Of a stretch of 43,304 nt of DNA, positions 32,655 through 41,550 are shown piece after piece (within the stretch, counting starts at the first letter, position 1; each line of letters starts with the position of its first letter). The stretch is taken from the NCBI GenBank assembly GCA_018004935.1, contig JAGNBF010000040.1, positions 1 through 43,304 on the forward strand, in the 5' to 3' direction. Source of the stretch: Chloroflexota bacterium. GTDB lineage: Bacteria > Chloroflexota > Anaerolineae > Promineifilales > Promineifilaceae. Below the pieces are notes generated by a model that was not told where the DNA came from, searched no databases, and saw only the letters and a program-made list of their open reading frames with translations. Position numbers and translations under genes: made by a program.

Positions 32655-32825
32655 TCATGCGGGAGAGACCTGGAATCAGTGAACAGTCAGCAGTGAGCAG
32701 TTATCAGTAGAACCTCTGTGTTCTCTGTGTCTTCTCTGTGAAACTCTGTGTTCCTGTTTTCTAGGCGCCGAAGGGGCAAGCCGGTGGTATGCCGGTGAAA
32801 CTCTCAGGCCAAAGGACCGCCTGAC
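32655..32825 (+). promoter_or_regulatory. Glycine riboswitch aptamer (gcvT type) with inserted repeat
   Basis: Conserved blocks are present: GCGGGAGAGACC at the 5' side, then GGCGCCGAAGGGGCAAGC, then GAAACTCTCAGGCCAAAGGA and CCGC closing P1 (CATGCGG with CCGCCTGA). Between the first and second blocks is an ~85-base stretch (32676-32760) of a dispersed repeat (CAGTGAACAGTCAGCAGTG.. and TTCTCTGTGTCTTCTCTGTG). Only one aptamer is visible. It controls gcvH/gcvP, the glycine cleavage genes. Confidence 0.92.
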
Positions 32826-32862
32826 CCAGCCCACTCTGGAGCAGTTGCCCATTTGTAACAGA

Positions 32863-32898
32863 GGACGTGCGACATTACAATGATGCACGTCCTTTTTT
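32863..32898 (+). terminator. Intrinsic terminator of the glycine riboswitch
   Basis: GGACGTGC (32863-32870) pairs with GCACGTCC (32885-32892), followed by TTTTTT. ACTCTGG upstream can compete with CAGAG at the stem base, a plausible antiterminator. Expected to act as the expression platform. Confidence 0.85.
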
Positions 32899-33005
32899 GT
32901 TTTTAGTGTATTGGTGTATTCGTCTATTGGTCTATTAGTTGACTCCCCAATAGACTAATACACCAATACACCAATATACCTTTCCCCCAACAGGAGAATT
33001 CCCCA

Positions 33006-33392
33006 ATGACGAAAATTCTTGATGATCTGCGTTACACCAAAGATGATGAATGGGTGCGTGTCGAAGGTGAGGAAGCCGTGATCGGCATCAGTGACCATGC
33101 CCAGGATTCGCTTTCGGATATTGTGTACCTGGAACTGCCCGGCGAAGGGGAGTTTTTCGGCGTGCATGAGACATTTGGTGTGGTGGAGTCGGTCAAAGCG
33201 GCCGCAGACCTCTACATGCCTATCTCTGGTGATGTGGTAGCCGTCAACTCCGCCCTGCAAGACACTCCCGACGCCCTCAACGGCGACCCCTACGGCTCCT
33301 GGCTCATCCGCATCAAGATGAGCAACCCCAAAGAGCTAGATGAACTGATGGACGCGGCCGCGTACCGGGCCTATTGTGACGAACGCCAATAA
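33006..33392 (+). CDS. gcvH: Glycine cleavage system H protein
   Basis: 128 residues, the usual length. The lipoyl-lysine region is FGVVESVKAAADLYMPISG (Lys about 64). It starts YTKDDEWVRVEGEEAVIGIS and ends PKELDELMDAAAYRAYCDE. It carries the aminomethyl group between P, T and L proteins in the glycine cleavage complex. Preceded by a glycine riboswitch and followed by gcvP. Two octamers in frame (33198, 33354) encode Ala runs. gcvT is not in the window. Confidence 0.97.
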   Translation: MTKILDDLRYTKDDEWVRVEGEEAVIGISDHAQDSLSDIVYLELPGEGEFFGVHETFGVVESVKAAADLYMPISGDVVAVNSALQDTPDALNGDPYGSWLIRIKMSNPKELDELMDAAAYRAYCDERQ

Positions 33393-33393
33393 C

Positions 33394-33465
33394 CAGTGAA
33401 CAGTCAGCAGTGAACAGTTAGCAGTGGGGATTCCACTGTTTACTGTCAACTGTTTACTGTTCACT
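33394..33465. repeat. CAGTGAACAGT-type inverted repeat between gcvH and gcvP
   Basis: AGTGAACAGTCAGCAGTGAA.. on the left can pair with ..TTTACTGTTCACT on the right around GGATT. The same family lies in the riboswitch (32676) and in smc (from 43237). Confidence 0.8.
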
Positions 33466-33481
33466 CTCCTAGAGGTATCCC

Positions 33482-36382
33482 ATGTCCCATCCCCCTATTT
33501 CCCCCCCACGGGCGGCCAACCTCGACCTGCTCCGCCCGGCCGACCAGTTTGCCCACCGGCATCTGGGTCCACGCGAGGGGGACATCCAACACATGCTGGA
33601 AGTGCTGGATGTCAACTCCCTCGATGAATTGATTGACCAAACCATCCCGGCCAATATCCGTTTTAACCGTGATCTCAACCTGCCCCCCGCCCACAGCGAA
33701 TCGGAAAGCCTGGCCGACTTGCGCCGCCTGGCTAACCAAAACCAGCTTTTTCGCTCCTTCATCGGCATGGGGTACAGCAACACCCTGACGCCACCCGTCA
33801 TCCTGCGCAACATCACCGAAAACCCGCTCTGGTACACCGCTTACACCCCGTACCAGGCCGAAATCGCCCAGGGACGGCTGGAAGCTCTGCTCAATTTCCA
33901 GACGATGATCATTGATTTGACTGGGATGGAGATCGCCAATGCCTCATTGCTGGACGAAGGAACCGCGGCCGCGGAAGCCATGACTCTCTGCCACCGCGCC
34001 CTGCCCCGCACCAGCAAAGCCAACACCTTCTTCGTCTCCGACAAATGCCACCCCCAGACGATTGACGTAGTGCGTACCCGCGCCCTGCCACTGGGGTTTG
34101 AGGTTATCGTCGGCGACCACGAGAGCTATGATTTCAGCGTACCCACCTTCGGCGTCCTGGTGCAATATCCCACCACCGATGGTGATGTGCTGGATTACGC
34201 CCCCTTTGCCCAAAAAGCGCACGCGGCCGGGGCGTTGGTCGTCGCGGCCGCGGATATTCTGGCTCTGACCCTGTTGCGGCCGCCGGGCGAATTTGGGGCC
34301 GATGTGGCCGTGGGCAACACGCAACGGTTCGGTGTGCCGCTGGGTTACGGTGGCCCCCACGCCGCCTATATGGCCACCAAAGATGAGTACAAACGGATTA
34401 TGCCCGGTCGAGTCATCGGCGTTTCCGTGGATGCCAGTGGTGCGCCCGCCCTACGCATGGCCCTGCAAACCCGCGAACAGCACATCCGCCGCGAGAAAGC
34501 CACCAGCAATATCTGTACCGCCCAGGTTCTCCTCTCGGTGATGGCCTCGATGTATGCCGTTTATCATGGCCCGTATGGGTTGGAGCGCATCGCCCGCCGG
34601 GTGCAACTGCTCACCGCCACCTTAGCCGAAGGGTTGAAGCAGGCCGGGTACACGGTCAACTCTGCCCCGGTGTTTGATACCATCCGGGTAAGCGGCGGCA
34701 AAATGGGACAAGATGAGGTGGTTGCGGCCGCGGCCGCCCACCAGATCAATCTCCGCCCCTACGCCGATGGCAGTCTGGGTATCGCCCTCGACGAAACCAG
34801 TTCCGTGCCAGACGTGGCCGACCTGTTCGCCATTTTTGGGGTTGAGGCCGATGTGACCACCCTGGCGGGGCAGATTGACCTGGCCTACCCCGAACTTCAT
34901 GGCCGCACCAGCGATTATCTCACCCATCCCGTCTTCAACAGCCACCACTCCGAGACGAAGATGCTCCGCTACATCACCCAGTTGCAGAGCAAAGATTTAT
35001 CCCTGGCCCACTCCATGATCTCCCTCGGCTCCTGCACCATGAAGCTCAACGCCACCTCGGAGATGATGCCCGTGACCTGGCCGGAGTTTGGCGCATTGCA
35101 CCCATTTGCCCCCAAAGCACAGGCACAGGGCTACCAGCAGATGTTCCACAACCTGGAAACCTGGCTGGCGGAGATTACCGGCTTTCACGCCTGCTCCCTG
35201 CAACCCAACGCCGGTTCACAAGGGGAATACACCGGTCTGCTGACCATTCGCGCTTACCATCACGCTCACGGCAACGATCACCGGCATGTCTGCCTCATTC
35301 CCGCCTCGGCGCACGGCACAAATCCCGCCAGTGCCGTTATGGCCGGGATGCAGGTCGTCGTCGTCAAGACGGATGACAACGGCAACATTGATGTAGCCGA
35401 TTTACGGGCCAAAGCCGCCCAACACAGCCACGATCTGTCCGCCCTGATGGTCACTTATCCGTCCACCCACGGCGTCTTCGAGGCCAGCATCACCGACATC
35501 TGCCAGATCATCCATGAACATGGTGGCCTGGTCTACCTGGATGGGGCCAACATGAACGCGATGGTTGGCTTGTGCCGCCCCGGTGACATTGGGGCCGATG
35601 TGTGCCACCTGAACCTGCACAAAACGTTCGCCATTCCGCATGGTGGCGGTGGCCCTGGCATGGGGCCGATTTGTGTGACGGAACATCTGGCCCCGTTCCT
35701 GCCCGGTCATCCGGTTGTTCCCGGCGTCGGTGGTTCGCAGGCGACGGGCGCGGTTTCGGCCGCACCCTGGGGCAGTGCCAGCGTTTTAACGATTTCCTAC
35801 GCCTACATCGCCATGATGGGGGCGGAAGGGTTGAAACGGGCCACCCAGGTCGCCATCCTCAACGCCAACTACGTCGCCACCCGGCTCGATCCGTATTATC
35901 CGGTGCTGTACAAGGGTGAGAACGGTCGCATTGCCCATGAGTGCATTTTGGATTTGCGCCCCATCAAAGACGCCAGCGGTATTGGGGCCGAAGATGTGGC
36001 TAAGCGGCTGATGGATTACGGCTTCCACGCCCCCACCATGTCCTTCCCCGTGCCCGGTACGTTGATGATCGAACCGACGGAAAGTGAGTCGCTGGATGAA
36101 CTGGAACGGTTCTGCACGGCGATGATCCAGATTCGGGAAGAGATTCGCGCCGTGGAGACGGGCCAGGTGGATGCGGAGAACAATGTGCTGAAGAATGCCC
36201 CGCACGCGGCCGCGGTCGTCCTGAGCGACAGTTGGGATCGCCCCTACAGCCGGGAGCAAGCCGCCTTCCCCGCCCCTTGGGTCAAAGCCAACAAATTCTG
36301 GCCTGCCGTCAGCCGCATAGACAACGTCTACGGCGACCGCAACCTCGTCTGCATCTGCCCCCCCATCGAAGCCTACGCCTGA
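33482..36382 (+). CDS. gcvP: Glycine dehydrogenase (decarboxylating), P protein
   Basis: 966 residues, a full-length fused P protein. The N half begins [17 protein letters not shown]. The C half has the PLP-lysine motif [19 protein letters not shown] (~708-726), [10 protein letters not shown] (~513) and PHGGGGPG. It decarboxylates glycine, passing the aminomethyl group to lipoyl-GcvH. The gene is unusually rich in GCGGCCGC (six occurrences) coding Ala-rich segments such as AAAAAH. It is ended by a hairpin at 36392. The start follows GAGGTATCCC. Confidence 0.97.
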   Translation: MSHPPISPPRAANLDLLRPADQFAHRHLGPREGDIQHMLEVLDVNSLDELIDQTIPANIRFNRDLNLPPAHSESESLADLRRLANQNQLFRSFIGMGYSNTLTPPVILRNITENPLWYTAYTPYQAEIAQGRLEALLNFQTMIIDLTGMEIANASLLDEGTAAAEAMTLCHRALPRTSKANTFFVSDKCHPQTIDVVRTRALPLGFEVIVGDHESYDFSVPTFGVLVQYPTTDGDVLDYAPFAQKAHAAGALVVAAADILALTLLRPPGEFGADVAVGNTQRFGVPLGYGGPHAAYMATKDEYKRIMPGRVIGVSVDASGAPALRMALQTREQHIRREKATSNICTAQVLLSVMASMYAVYHGPYGLERIARRVQLLTATLAEGLKQAGYTVNSAPVFDTIRVSGGKMGQDEVVAAAAAHQINLRPYADGSLGIALDETSSVPDVADLFAIFGVEADVTTLAGQIDLAYPELHGRTSDYLTHPVFNSHHSETKMLRYITQLQSKDLSLAHSMISLGSCTMKLNATSEMMPVTWPEFGALHPFAPKAQAQGYQQMFHNLETWLAEITGFHACSLQPNAGSQGEYTGLLTIRAYHHAHGNDHRHVCLIPASAHGTNPASAVMAGMQVVVVKTDDNGNIDVADLRAKAAQHSHDLSALMVTYPSTHGVFEASITDICQIIHEHGGLVYLDGANMNAMVGLCRPGDIGADVCHLNLHKTFAIPHGGGGPGMGPICVTEHLAPFLPGHPVVPGVGGSQATGAVSAAPWGSASVLTISYAYIAMMGAEGLKRATQVAILNANYVATRLDPYYPVLYKGENGRIAHECILDLRPIKDASGIGAEDVAKRLMDYGFHAPTMSFPVPGTLMIEPTESESLDELERFCTAMIQIREEIRAVETGQVDAENNVLKNAPHAAAVVLSDSWDRPYSREQAAFPAPWVKANKFWPAVSRIDNVYGDRNLVCICPPIEAYA

Positions 36383-36391
36383 TATTCCACT

Positions 36392-36425
36392 AGACCCTAA
36401 AGGTTTTCAGAAACCTTTAGGGTCT
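36392..36425 (+). terminator. Hairpin terminator after gcvP
   Basis: Perfect 15-bp arms AGACCCTAAAGGTTT around TCAG, ten bases after the gcvP stop. Variant of the dispersed hairpins at 4981 and 39302. It lacks a long U-tract on this strand (TTAATC). Confidence 0.75.
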
Positions 36426-36546
36426 TAATCAATCTTTATTCCAAGAACGCCTGGTGACGAACCAGGCGTTTTTCTTGACGGGCATTTGCCAAACCAGTAT
36501 GCTTTTGACAACAAGACAATGCAGTTACATCGTCGAGGGTTTGCTT

Positions 36547-36795
36547 ATGCCAGTTATCCTACGTGTCAAGGGGTATCGCATTTGGTTTTACGAGGCTGAT
36601 TTGGATGAGCCACCCCATATTCATGTGGGTAAAGAAGGTAATGAAGCCAAATTCTGGGTCGCCCCTATTAAAGTCGCCAGAGCCGGAGGTTTCCGCGATC
36701 ATGAACTGACAGAAATCGCGCGGATTTTAGCCGAACACCAGAATGATATTCTGGTTATATGGCAAAGGGAGCAGGAAAGACGTGCAAACCGTTAA
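36547..36795 (+). CDS. DUF4160 family protein
   Basis: 82 residues from the ATG at 36547 (the longer frame is rejected). PVILRVKGYRIWFYEADLDE then PPHIHV, KFWVAPIKVARAGGF and ELTEIARILAEHQNDILVIW are typical of DUF4160, commonly the first member of a small toxin-antitoxin-like gene pair with DUF2442. Here the overlapping second gene is not DUF2442. DUF2442-like genes occur separately at 17923 and 19355. Confidence 0.9.
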   Translation: MPVILRVKGYRIWFYEADLDEPPHIHVGKEGNEAKFWVAPIKVARAGGFRDHELTEIARILAEHQNDILVIWQREQERRANR

Positions 36796-37108
36796 AGCAA
36801 AAGTTAAGACTATTGCCAATTACACACCCGTCGTGCCGATCCTCGTACCGGAACTAGATGAGGTACGTGCGTTTGCCAATCGGGTGCATCAGGCAGGTAA
36901 ATTTTGGCAGGGGCAGGCATTTGGCTGGTCAGCTGAGTACAATCCAGAAAAGTCCGAACCACCTTTAGACTCGGCCATGATTTTTACACCCGCGGATTTT
37001 TGCATTGGCGAGAGTGGGATTTGGTTTTTCTCGATGATGTGGGAACACGGTAAAGATGCTGAACCTGTTGAGTTTTTAGATGATCGCGGCATTCTTGAAT
37101 CGGTTTAG
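36782..37108 (+). CDS. Hypothetical partner of the DUF4160 gene
   Basis: 108 residues from a GTG at 36782 (AGGAAAG upstream), overlapping the DUF4160 stop by 14 bp. It reads VQTVKAKVKTIANYTPVVPI.., then WSAEYNPEKSEPPLD and a tail EPVEFLDDRGILESV. I do not recognise the family. No signal peptide. Position makes it the likely partner of the DUF4160 protein. Confidence 0.6.
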   Translation: MQTVKAKVKTIANYTPVVPILVPELDEVRAFANRVHQAGKFWQGQAFGWSAEYNPEKSEPPLDSAMIFTPADFCIGESGIWFFSMMWEHGKDAEPVEFLDDRGILESV

Positions 37109-37138
37109 ACCTGATGCCTGCTTAAGTACATGCCAACT

Positions 37139-37796
37139 ATGAAAGCAAAGTACGATTTTTCGGCATGGTTCAGGTCAGCTTTACAAATTTGTAGGACGAT
37201 TTGGTAAATCGTCTCGTGGGCGATTTACCAAATCGCCCTACAAAGTGTTAAGCACCGTTTGCCGACTTTTGAACCACGCCGATTTTTCTCAGGCAGAACG
37301 AGGTAAGTTCTATCATCCAGAAGCTACTTTTAGCCTTCCCATTCACCTTGATCCTGATGCAGGGTTTGAGGTAAGCAATATGATGCAATCACCTGTTACA
37401 GTTCACCTACCCAATACAACGCTTGATCATTTGCGCCGAACGGCCAAACAACAGCGAAAGACCGTTGAAGATGTCGTGCGTGATCTTGTAGTACGTGAGG
37501 TAACACCTTTGCCATCTCTCCCCGATGAGGTGGAAGATGAGTTAGCCGCGTTTCACCACCTTTCTGATGATGTGCTAATGCTCCTAGCTCAAAGCACGTT
37601 ATCCCCAGAGCAACAAAACGAAATTGCTCACCTCAACCAGGAAGCCCAACAGCGAATTTTGACTTCGAGTGAACAGAAGCGACAAGATTGTCTGGTTACT
37701 TTATATGAACGTGTTTTAGTGCGGAGAGCTGAAGCCAGTAAAATATTAAAAGAGCGTGGCTACGATATAGAAAGCAAATCTGTGAAGAAGCGTTAA
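37139..37796 (+). pseudogene. Antitoxin-like gene interrupted by MITE copy B
   Basis: The ATG at 37139 encodes M-K-A-K-Y-D-F-S, then the frame is broken by the 119-bp MITE inserted at GATTTTTC. After the element, DFSQAERGKFYHPEATFSLP continues, and removing the MITE plus one target copy restores one open frame to the stop at 37796. The start KYDFSQAERGKFY.. is the pattern of a common CopG/antitoxin-type family. Downstream, MQSPVTVHLPNTTLDHLRRT with a ribbon-helix-helix-like look may still be translated from ATGs at 37380/37383 (138 residues). Confidence 0.75.
37162..37280 (-). mobile_element. 119-bp MITE, copy B, with 8-bp target duplication
   Basis: Inverted orientation relative to copies A and C. 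Identical flanks GATTTTTC (37154-37161 and 37281-37288). Ends GGCATGGTTCA and TGAACCACGCC. Inserted in an antitoxin-like reading frame. About 90% like copies A and C. Confidence 0.93.
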
Positions 37797-37814
37797 GACA
37801 TTGTATCTATCATC

Positions 37815-38813
37815 ATGACTAACGACATTCCCCGCCTCGACCTTGACTCCCCGTGGAAAGAGATGTTAGAGCAGTTCTTTCCTCAATTTATGGCCTTCTT
37901 TTTTCCCAAAGCGTTCCAACAAATAGATTGGTCAAGAGGTTACCAGTTTCTTGACCAGGAGTTACAACAGGTCGTCCGCGATGCGGAGATGGGGTTGCGC
38001 CGTCTCGACAAACTGGTTTCCGTCTATCTGCTTAATGGACAAGAAGCCTGGGTGCTCATCCACATTGAAATACAGGGGCAAAAAGATGATGAGTTTGACG
38101 AGCGCATGTACGTCTATAACTATCGCGTCTTCGACAAATATCGTCGTCCCGTTGCCAGTCTTGCTATCCTGACCGATGATCAGAAACAATGGCGACCCGC
38201 CCATTACGGCTATGAACTTTTTGATTGCCGCGTATCGCTAGACTTCCCTGCCGTAAAACTGCTAGACTATAAGGAACGGATGGCAGAGTTGGCGAACAAC
38301 AACAATCCGTTTGCTGTTGTGGTCATGGCGCATTTACAGACCCAGGCTACCAGCAACAAACCTGATGAACGATATGCCGCTAAGATGAATTTAGCCCGCC
38401 TTTTGTATCGTCGTGGGTATAATCGTCAGGAAGTATTGGAATTATTCCGCTTTATTGATTGGATCATGTCATTGCCGCAAACTCTGGCACAGCAATTTAA
38501 GGTGGAGATTACCGCCCTTGAGGAGAGAGACCGAATGCCTTACGTTACCAGTGTGGAACGGATTGCGATGGAAGAAGGTTTACAAAGTGGCTTGCAACAA
38601 GGACAACAGCAGGGGCTTCAGCAAGGGCTTCAACAGGGGTTTCGGGAAAGCATCTTGCGGATTTTGCAGGTACGTTTTGGGGTGAGCGTGGGAAATGTAG
38701 AGGTCTTTCTCAAACAGATCACGGATGTTGAGCGTTTGCGTATCTTGCATGATCAGGCTGTTACCGTACCTTCGCTGGCTTTATTCACCGAACAGTTGTC
38801 AGCCCATGATTGA
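37815..38813 (+). CDS. Rpn family / PD-(D/E)XK transposase-like protein
   Basis: 332 residues. Motifs of the recombination-promoting nuclease type are visible: DSPWKEMLEQFFPQFMAFFF at the start, LDKLVSVYLLNGQEAW then VLIHIEIQGQ (catalytic E-x-Q), VYNYRVFDKYRRPV. A repeat-like tail near 255-275 consists of GLQQGQQQGLQQGLQQG. Such proteins are abundant in Chloroflexota and often multi-copy. Starts 18 bp after the antitoxin-like gene. Confidence 0.82.
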   Translation: MTNDIPRLDLDSPWKEMLEQFFPQFMAFFFPKAFQQIDWSRGYQFLDQELQQVVRDAEMGLRRLDKLVSVYLLNGQEAWVLIHIEIQGQKDDEFDERMYVYNYRVFDKYRRPVASLAILTDDQKQWRPAHYGYELFDCRVSLDFPAVKLLDYKERMAELANNNNPFAVVVMAHLQTQATSNKPDERYAAKMNLARLLYRRGYNRQEVLELFRFIDWIMSLPQTLAQQFKVEITALEERDRMPYVTSVERIAMEEGLQSGLQQGQQQGLQQGLQQGFRESILRILQVRFGVSVGNVEVFLKQITDVERLRILHDQAVTVPSLALFTEQLSAHD

Positions 38814-38831
38814 TGCTTTTATGCGTAGGTT

Positions 38832-39257
38832 ATGAAAAATCTCTCTGTTGCAGAATCTTTGGCGTTTTTGGTAGCGCGGCCGCGTACTGGCAAACTGGCT
38901 ACGGTGAGAAAAGATGCGCGGCCGCATGTCGCCCCCATCTGGTTTGATCTGGACGGAGACACCCTCGTTTTCACCACCTGGCACACCAGCGTCAAAGCCG
39001 CCAACCTGCACCACAACCCCCTCGCTTCCCTCTGCGTAGATGACGAAGCACCCCCCTTCGCCTACGTCATCGTTGAAGGCTCCGTCACATTCTCTGACGA
39101 CCTGGACGAGTTGCGCCACTGGGCCACCCGCATCGCCGGGCGGTACATGGGCGCAGATCAGGCCGAAGCCTTTGGTCAACGCAACGGCGTCCCCGGCGAA
39201 CTCCTCTGCCGCCTCACCCCCACCCGCATCATCTGTCACACCGGCATCAGCGATTAA
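38832..39257 (+). CDS. PPOX-class (F420/FMN-binding) family protein
   Basis: 141 residues. FLVARPRTGKLATVRKDARP then HVAPIWFDLDGDTLVFTTW and SVKAANLHHNPLASLCVDDE are the split-barrel flavin/deazaflavin-binding pattern of the pyridoxamine-phosphate-oxidase-like superfamily. VEGSVTF and a C-terminal RLTPTRIICH agree. The cofactor (F420 or FMN) cannot be decided. Two octamers lie in the 5' half. Confidence 0.85.
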   Translation: MKNLSVAESLAFLVARPRTGKLATVRKDARPHVAPIWFDLDGDTLVFTTWHTSVKAANLHHNPLASLCVDDEAPPFAYVIVEGSVTFSDDLDELRHWATRIAGRYMGADQAEAFGQRNGVPGELLCRLTPTRIICHTGISD

Positions 39258-39301
39258 ATGACAGCGTATTTAGGGTTCGTAAAAATATAACTTTCCGGTT
39301 T

Positions 39302-39335
39302 AGACCTGACAGGTTTCCGAAAACCTGTCAGGTCT
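39302..39335. terminator. Dispersed hairpin, terminator-like, copy 2
   Basis: Perfect 15-bp arms AGACCTGACAGGTTT around CCGA. Same family as 4981-5014. It follows the PPOX gene. Confidence 0.6.
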
Positions 39336-39373
39336 TGACGGAACTTAATCTTTTACAGACCCTCAGCGGTTTT

Positions 39374-39492
39374 GGCGTGGTTCAAAAGTCGGCAAATGGT
39401 GCTTAACAGTTTGTAGGGCGATTTTGTAAATCGCCCACGAGACGATTTACAAAATCGTCCTACAAATTTGTAAAGTTGACCTGAACCATGCC
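39374..39492 (+). mobile_element. 119-bp MITE, copy C, with near-perfect 8-bp target duplication
   Basis: Flanks GCGGTTTT (39366-39373) and GCGATTTT (39493-39500), 7 of 8 identical. Ends GGCGTGGTTCA and TGAACCATGCC. Closest to copy A in sequence. Confidence 0.92.
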
Positions 39493-39583
39493 GCGATTTT
39501 TGTTTTCACCAGAGAAGACACAGCCTGAAAGGTTGTGCTTAGGTCAGAAGTAAACCAGACATTTGCCACAGCCGCGTAAATGA

Positions 39584-41353
39584 TTAGAACGAGGGCAGTG
39601 ATTCGAGGTTGTTCGTCGCACTCTCATCGGCCTCGGCGCGGAAATAGGGGTTGCCCTTACGAGGGCGAATAAACTGATAACCAAACACCCCGGCAATGGC
39701 GTTCATTTGTAGATTAGCCATCTCGGACACCAGAAAATCTACCCCGGTATCGAATAACATCTCTTTAACGACACCCTTTTTGCTCCGAATGTGGGTTGGA
39801 TGCAGGCGCAGGTGGGAACGCAACTCTTTACGGGCGATGCGGGTCAGCAGTTCGGGCAAAGCCAGCGTGATGTCTTGACCGCTATCCAGGCGATAGGTCA
39901 AGGAGCGCAGTCCGTGCCAACTGCCATCGCCGTTGCCTCTTTCCCGCCCCACCAGGGTGACTGGCAGGGTGCGGTTCTGGGTGGCAATGACCGCCTCACC
40001 CACAAAACTCATACCCTGGCTATCTATTTGCACCCCATCGAACTGGTTGACAATGAAATATTCGCGGACAAACAGGGGATCGCGGGCATCGTCGAACAGT
40101 TTCAGGTGGGTGGGTAGCGAGGATAACAACGCGGCCGCGTTAATTTTTTGGGCTTCAGCTTCGGCATCCTCTTCGGCGCTGTTCTCCTTGATTTCCTCAA
40201 TCACTTCCAGCGTAATAACACCCCCACTGCCGCTGGCTCCAGCCACAATCAGAATGACCAGCCCGGGCGCACTGAACAAAAAAGCCACCAGAGCGCCCAA
40301 AGCTCCGGCAATCAAAAAGGCCAACAAGTCACCGATCAGGCGTGTGTTGACGTTAAAATCTACTAACTCCAGATTAAAGCGCAATCGCCCCGCCTGCACC
40401 GTCGTTTTGAGATGAAAAACAGCCTTGACGGTCGCATCGGGCCAGACTGGCAAGAAGATGCGGGACAGAATCGTGACTTCGATGACACCACTCGACAGCG
40501 GTTTGATGCTGAGCGATTCGTACCGACCAATCTCTTCATTGGTTTGGGGATCAAAAACGGGTTGGGCTATCGTCCCATCCGCCCGAACAACGGAGAGTTT
40601 GGTGTGCCACAAATGGTTGGCCAGGCGGTTGAAGGTAGCCGGGGAAAAACCAAAGGCAAATGCTTTATCAGCGGGGAGAAAGGACGCGGCCGCGTTCACA
40701 TCCCCTCGCGCCACAAACTCACTCTCCGGCGGGCCAGACTGCGGGGCCACCCGCAAATCCAGGTTAATGTAAAAACCAATCGCATCTGTCCCACTACGGC
40801 TCACCTTCAAAGGCACAATCTCCACCGCCCCCTCTGCTGTCAGGCTCAAGGGAAACTGTTTAGCCAGCCGGTCGGTCAACGTGGCTTCTATTTTAACAAC
40901 CTGCTCTTCCCCCAATTGAGCCACCATCAAGGTACGAAATAGCGGTTCCAAAGAATGAAAGGACACCGCCAGTTCCGTCGCGGAAAAATCGGCATTCAGG
41001 CGAATGGGCAACGTAACCGGGTCTTGCGGCTCTTCCGTTACCACAACTTCATCAGGATTATTCAGGTTCGTGTCCGTCAACACCCGAACCGGGGTAATCG
41101 GAACGGCAATCTGCATATCCGCTTCCGGCTCATCCCCCAAAATAGTCAACCCATTGGGTTTATCCACCTGAATGACAAAATGTTCCGTGCGTTCGATGGT
41201 GGGATCATCGGTGGTCACTACCACCTGCTCCGTCGTTACCACCGGCTCAATCAGTCCGGCATCATACGCCCCCTGAAAAATCGTCAGGAAGTAATCGCCC
41301 CCCAACAACAACTCCACATCGTAACCCGTGGCAATTCGTGTATGGTCAACCAT
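39584..41353 (-). CDS. Hypothetical protein with central hydrophobic segments
   Basis: About 589 residues from the ATG at 41353 (an in-frame ATG 15 bp earlier also exists). The N-terminal half is beta-rich with no strong motif. A hydrophobic region near 345-375 (LLAFLIAGALGALVAFLFSA then VILIVAGASGSGG) looks like one or two membrane helices. The C-terminal part is soluble. Two octamers encode Ala runs. No family recognised. It is divergent from smc, with a ~180 bp gap. Confidence 0.7.
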   Translation of the reverse strand: MVDHTRIATGYDVELLLGGDYFLTIFQGAYDAGLIEPVVTTEQVVVTTDDPTIERTEHFVIQVDKPNGLTILGDEPEADMQIAVPITPVRVLTDTNLNNPDEVVVTEEPQDPVTLPIRLNADFSATELAVSFHSLEPLFRTLMVAQLGEEQVVKIEATLTDRLAKQFPLSLTAEGAVEIVPLKVSRSGTDAIGFYINLDLRVAPQSGPPESEFVARGDVNAAASFLPADKAFAFGFSPATFNRLANHLWHTKLSVVRADGTIAQPVFDPQTNEEIGRYESLSIKPLSSGVIEVTILSRIFLPVWPDATVKAVFHLKTTVQAGRLRFNLELVDFNVNTRLIGDLLAFLIAGALGALVAFLFSAPGLVILIVAGASGSGGVITLEVIEEIKENSAEEDAEAEAQKINAAALLSSLPTHLKLFDDARDPLFVREYFIVNQFDGVQIDSQGMSFVGEAVIATQNRTLPVTLVGRERGNGDGSWHGLRSLTYRLDSGQDITLALPELLTRIARKELRSHLRLHPTHIRSKKGVVKEMLFDTGVDFLVSEMANLQMNAIAGVFGYQFIRPRKGNPYFRAEADESATNNLESLPSF

Positions 41354-41550
41354 TTTGCGCTCCTTCATCGCTCATCGCGGCCGCAATCTGCCTGACAGCA
41401 TAAGCAATTACTCCAGGGTTGACCACCGCCGGGCGGCATGAATGTAGATAACCAAAAGAGGGTCACATCACCTGACCAAAGTTAGGCACGCCCCAATCGG
41501 CAATCGTAAATCGCCAATCGTAAATCCTTTCGCTATACTCCGCTCCGCTT
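41354..41550. other. Divergent promoter region upstream of smc
   Basis: About 200 bp between a minus-strand gene and smc. It contains an octamer (41377) and a short repeat GGCAATCGTAAATCGCCAAT. No gene evident. Confidence 0.5.

Noticed and set aside
33944-36259. Several long minus-strand open frames across gcvP
   Set aside because: GC-rich antisense shadows of a clear gcvP; no family resemblance.
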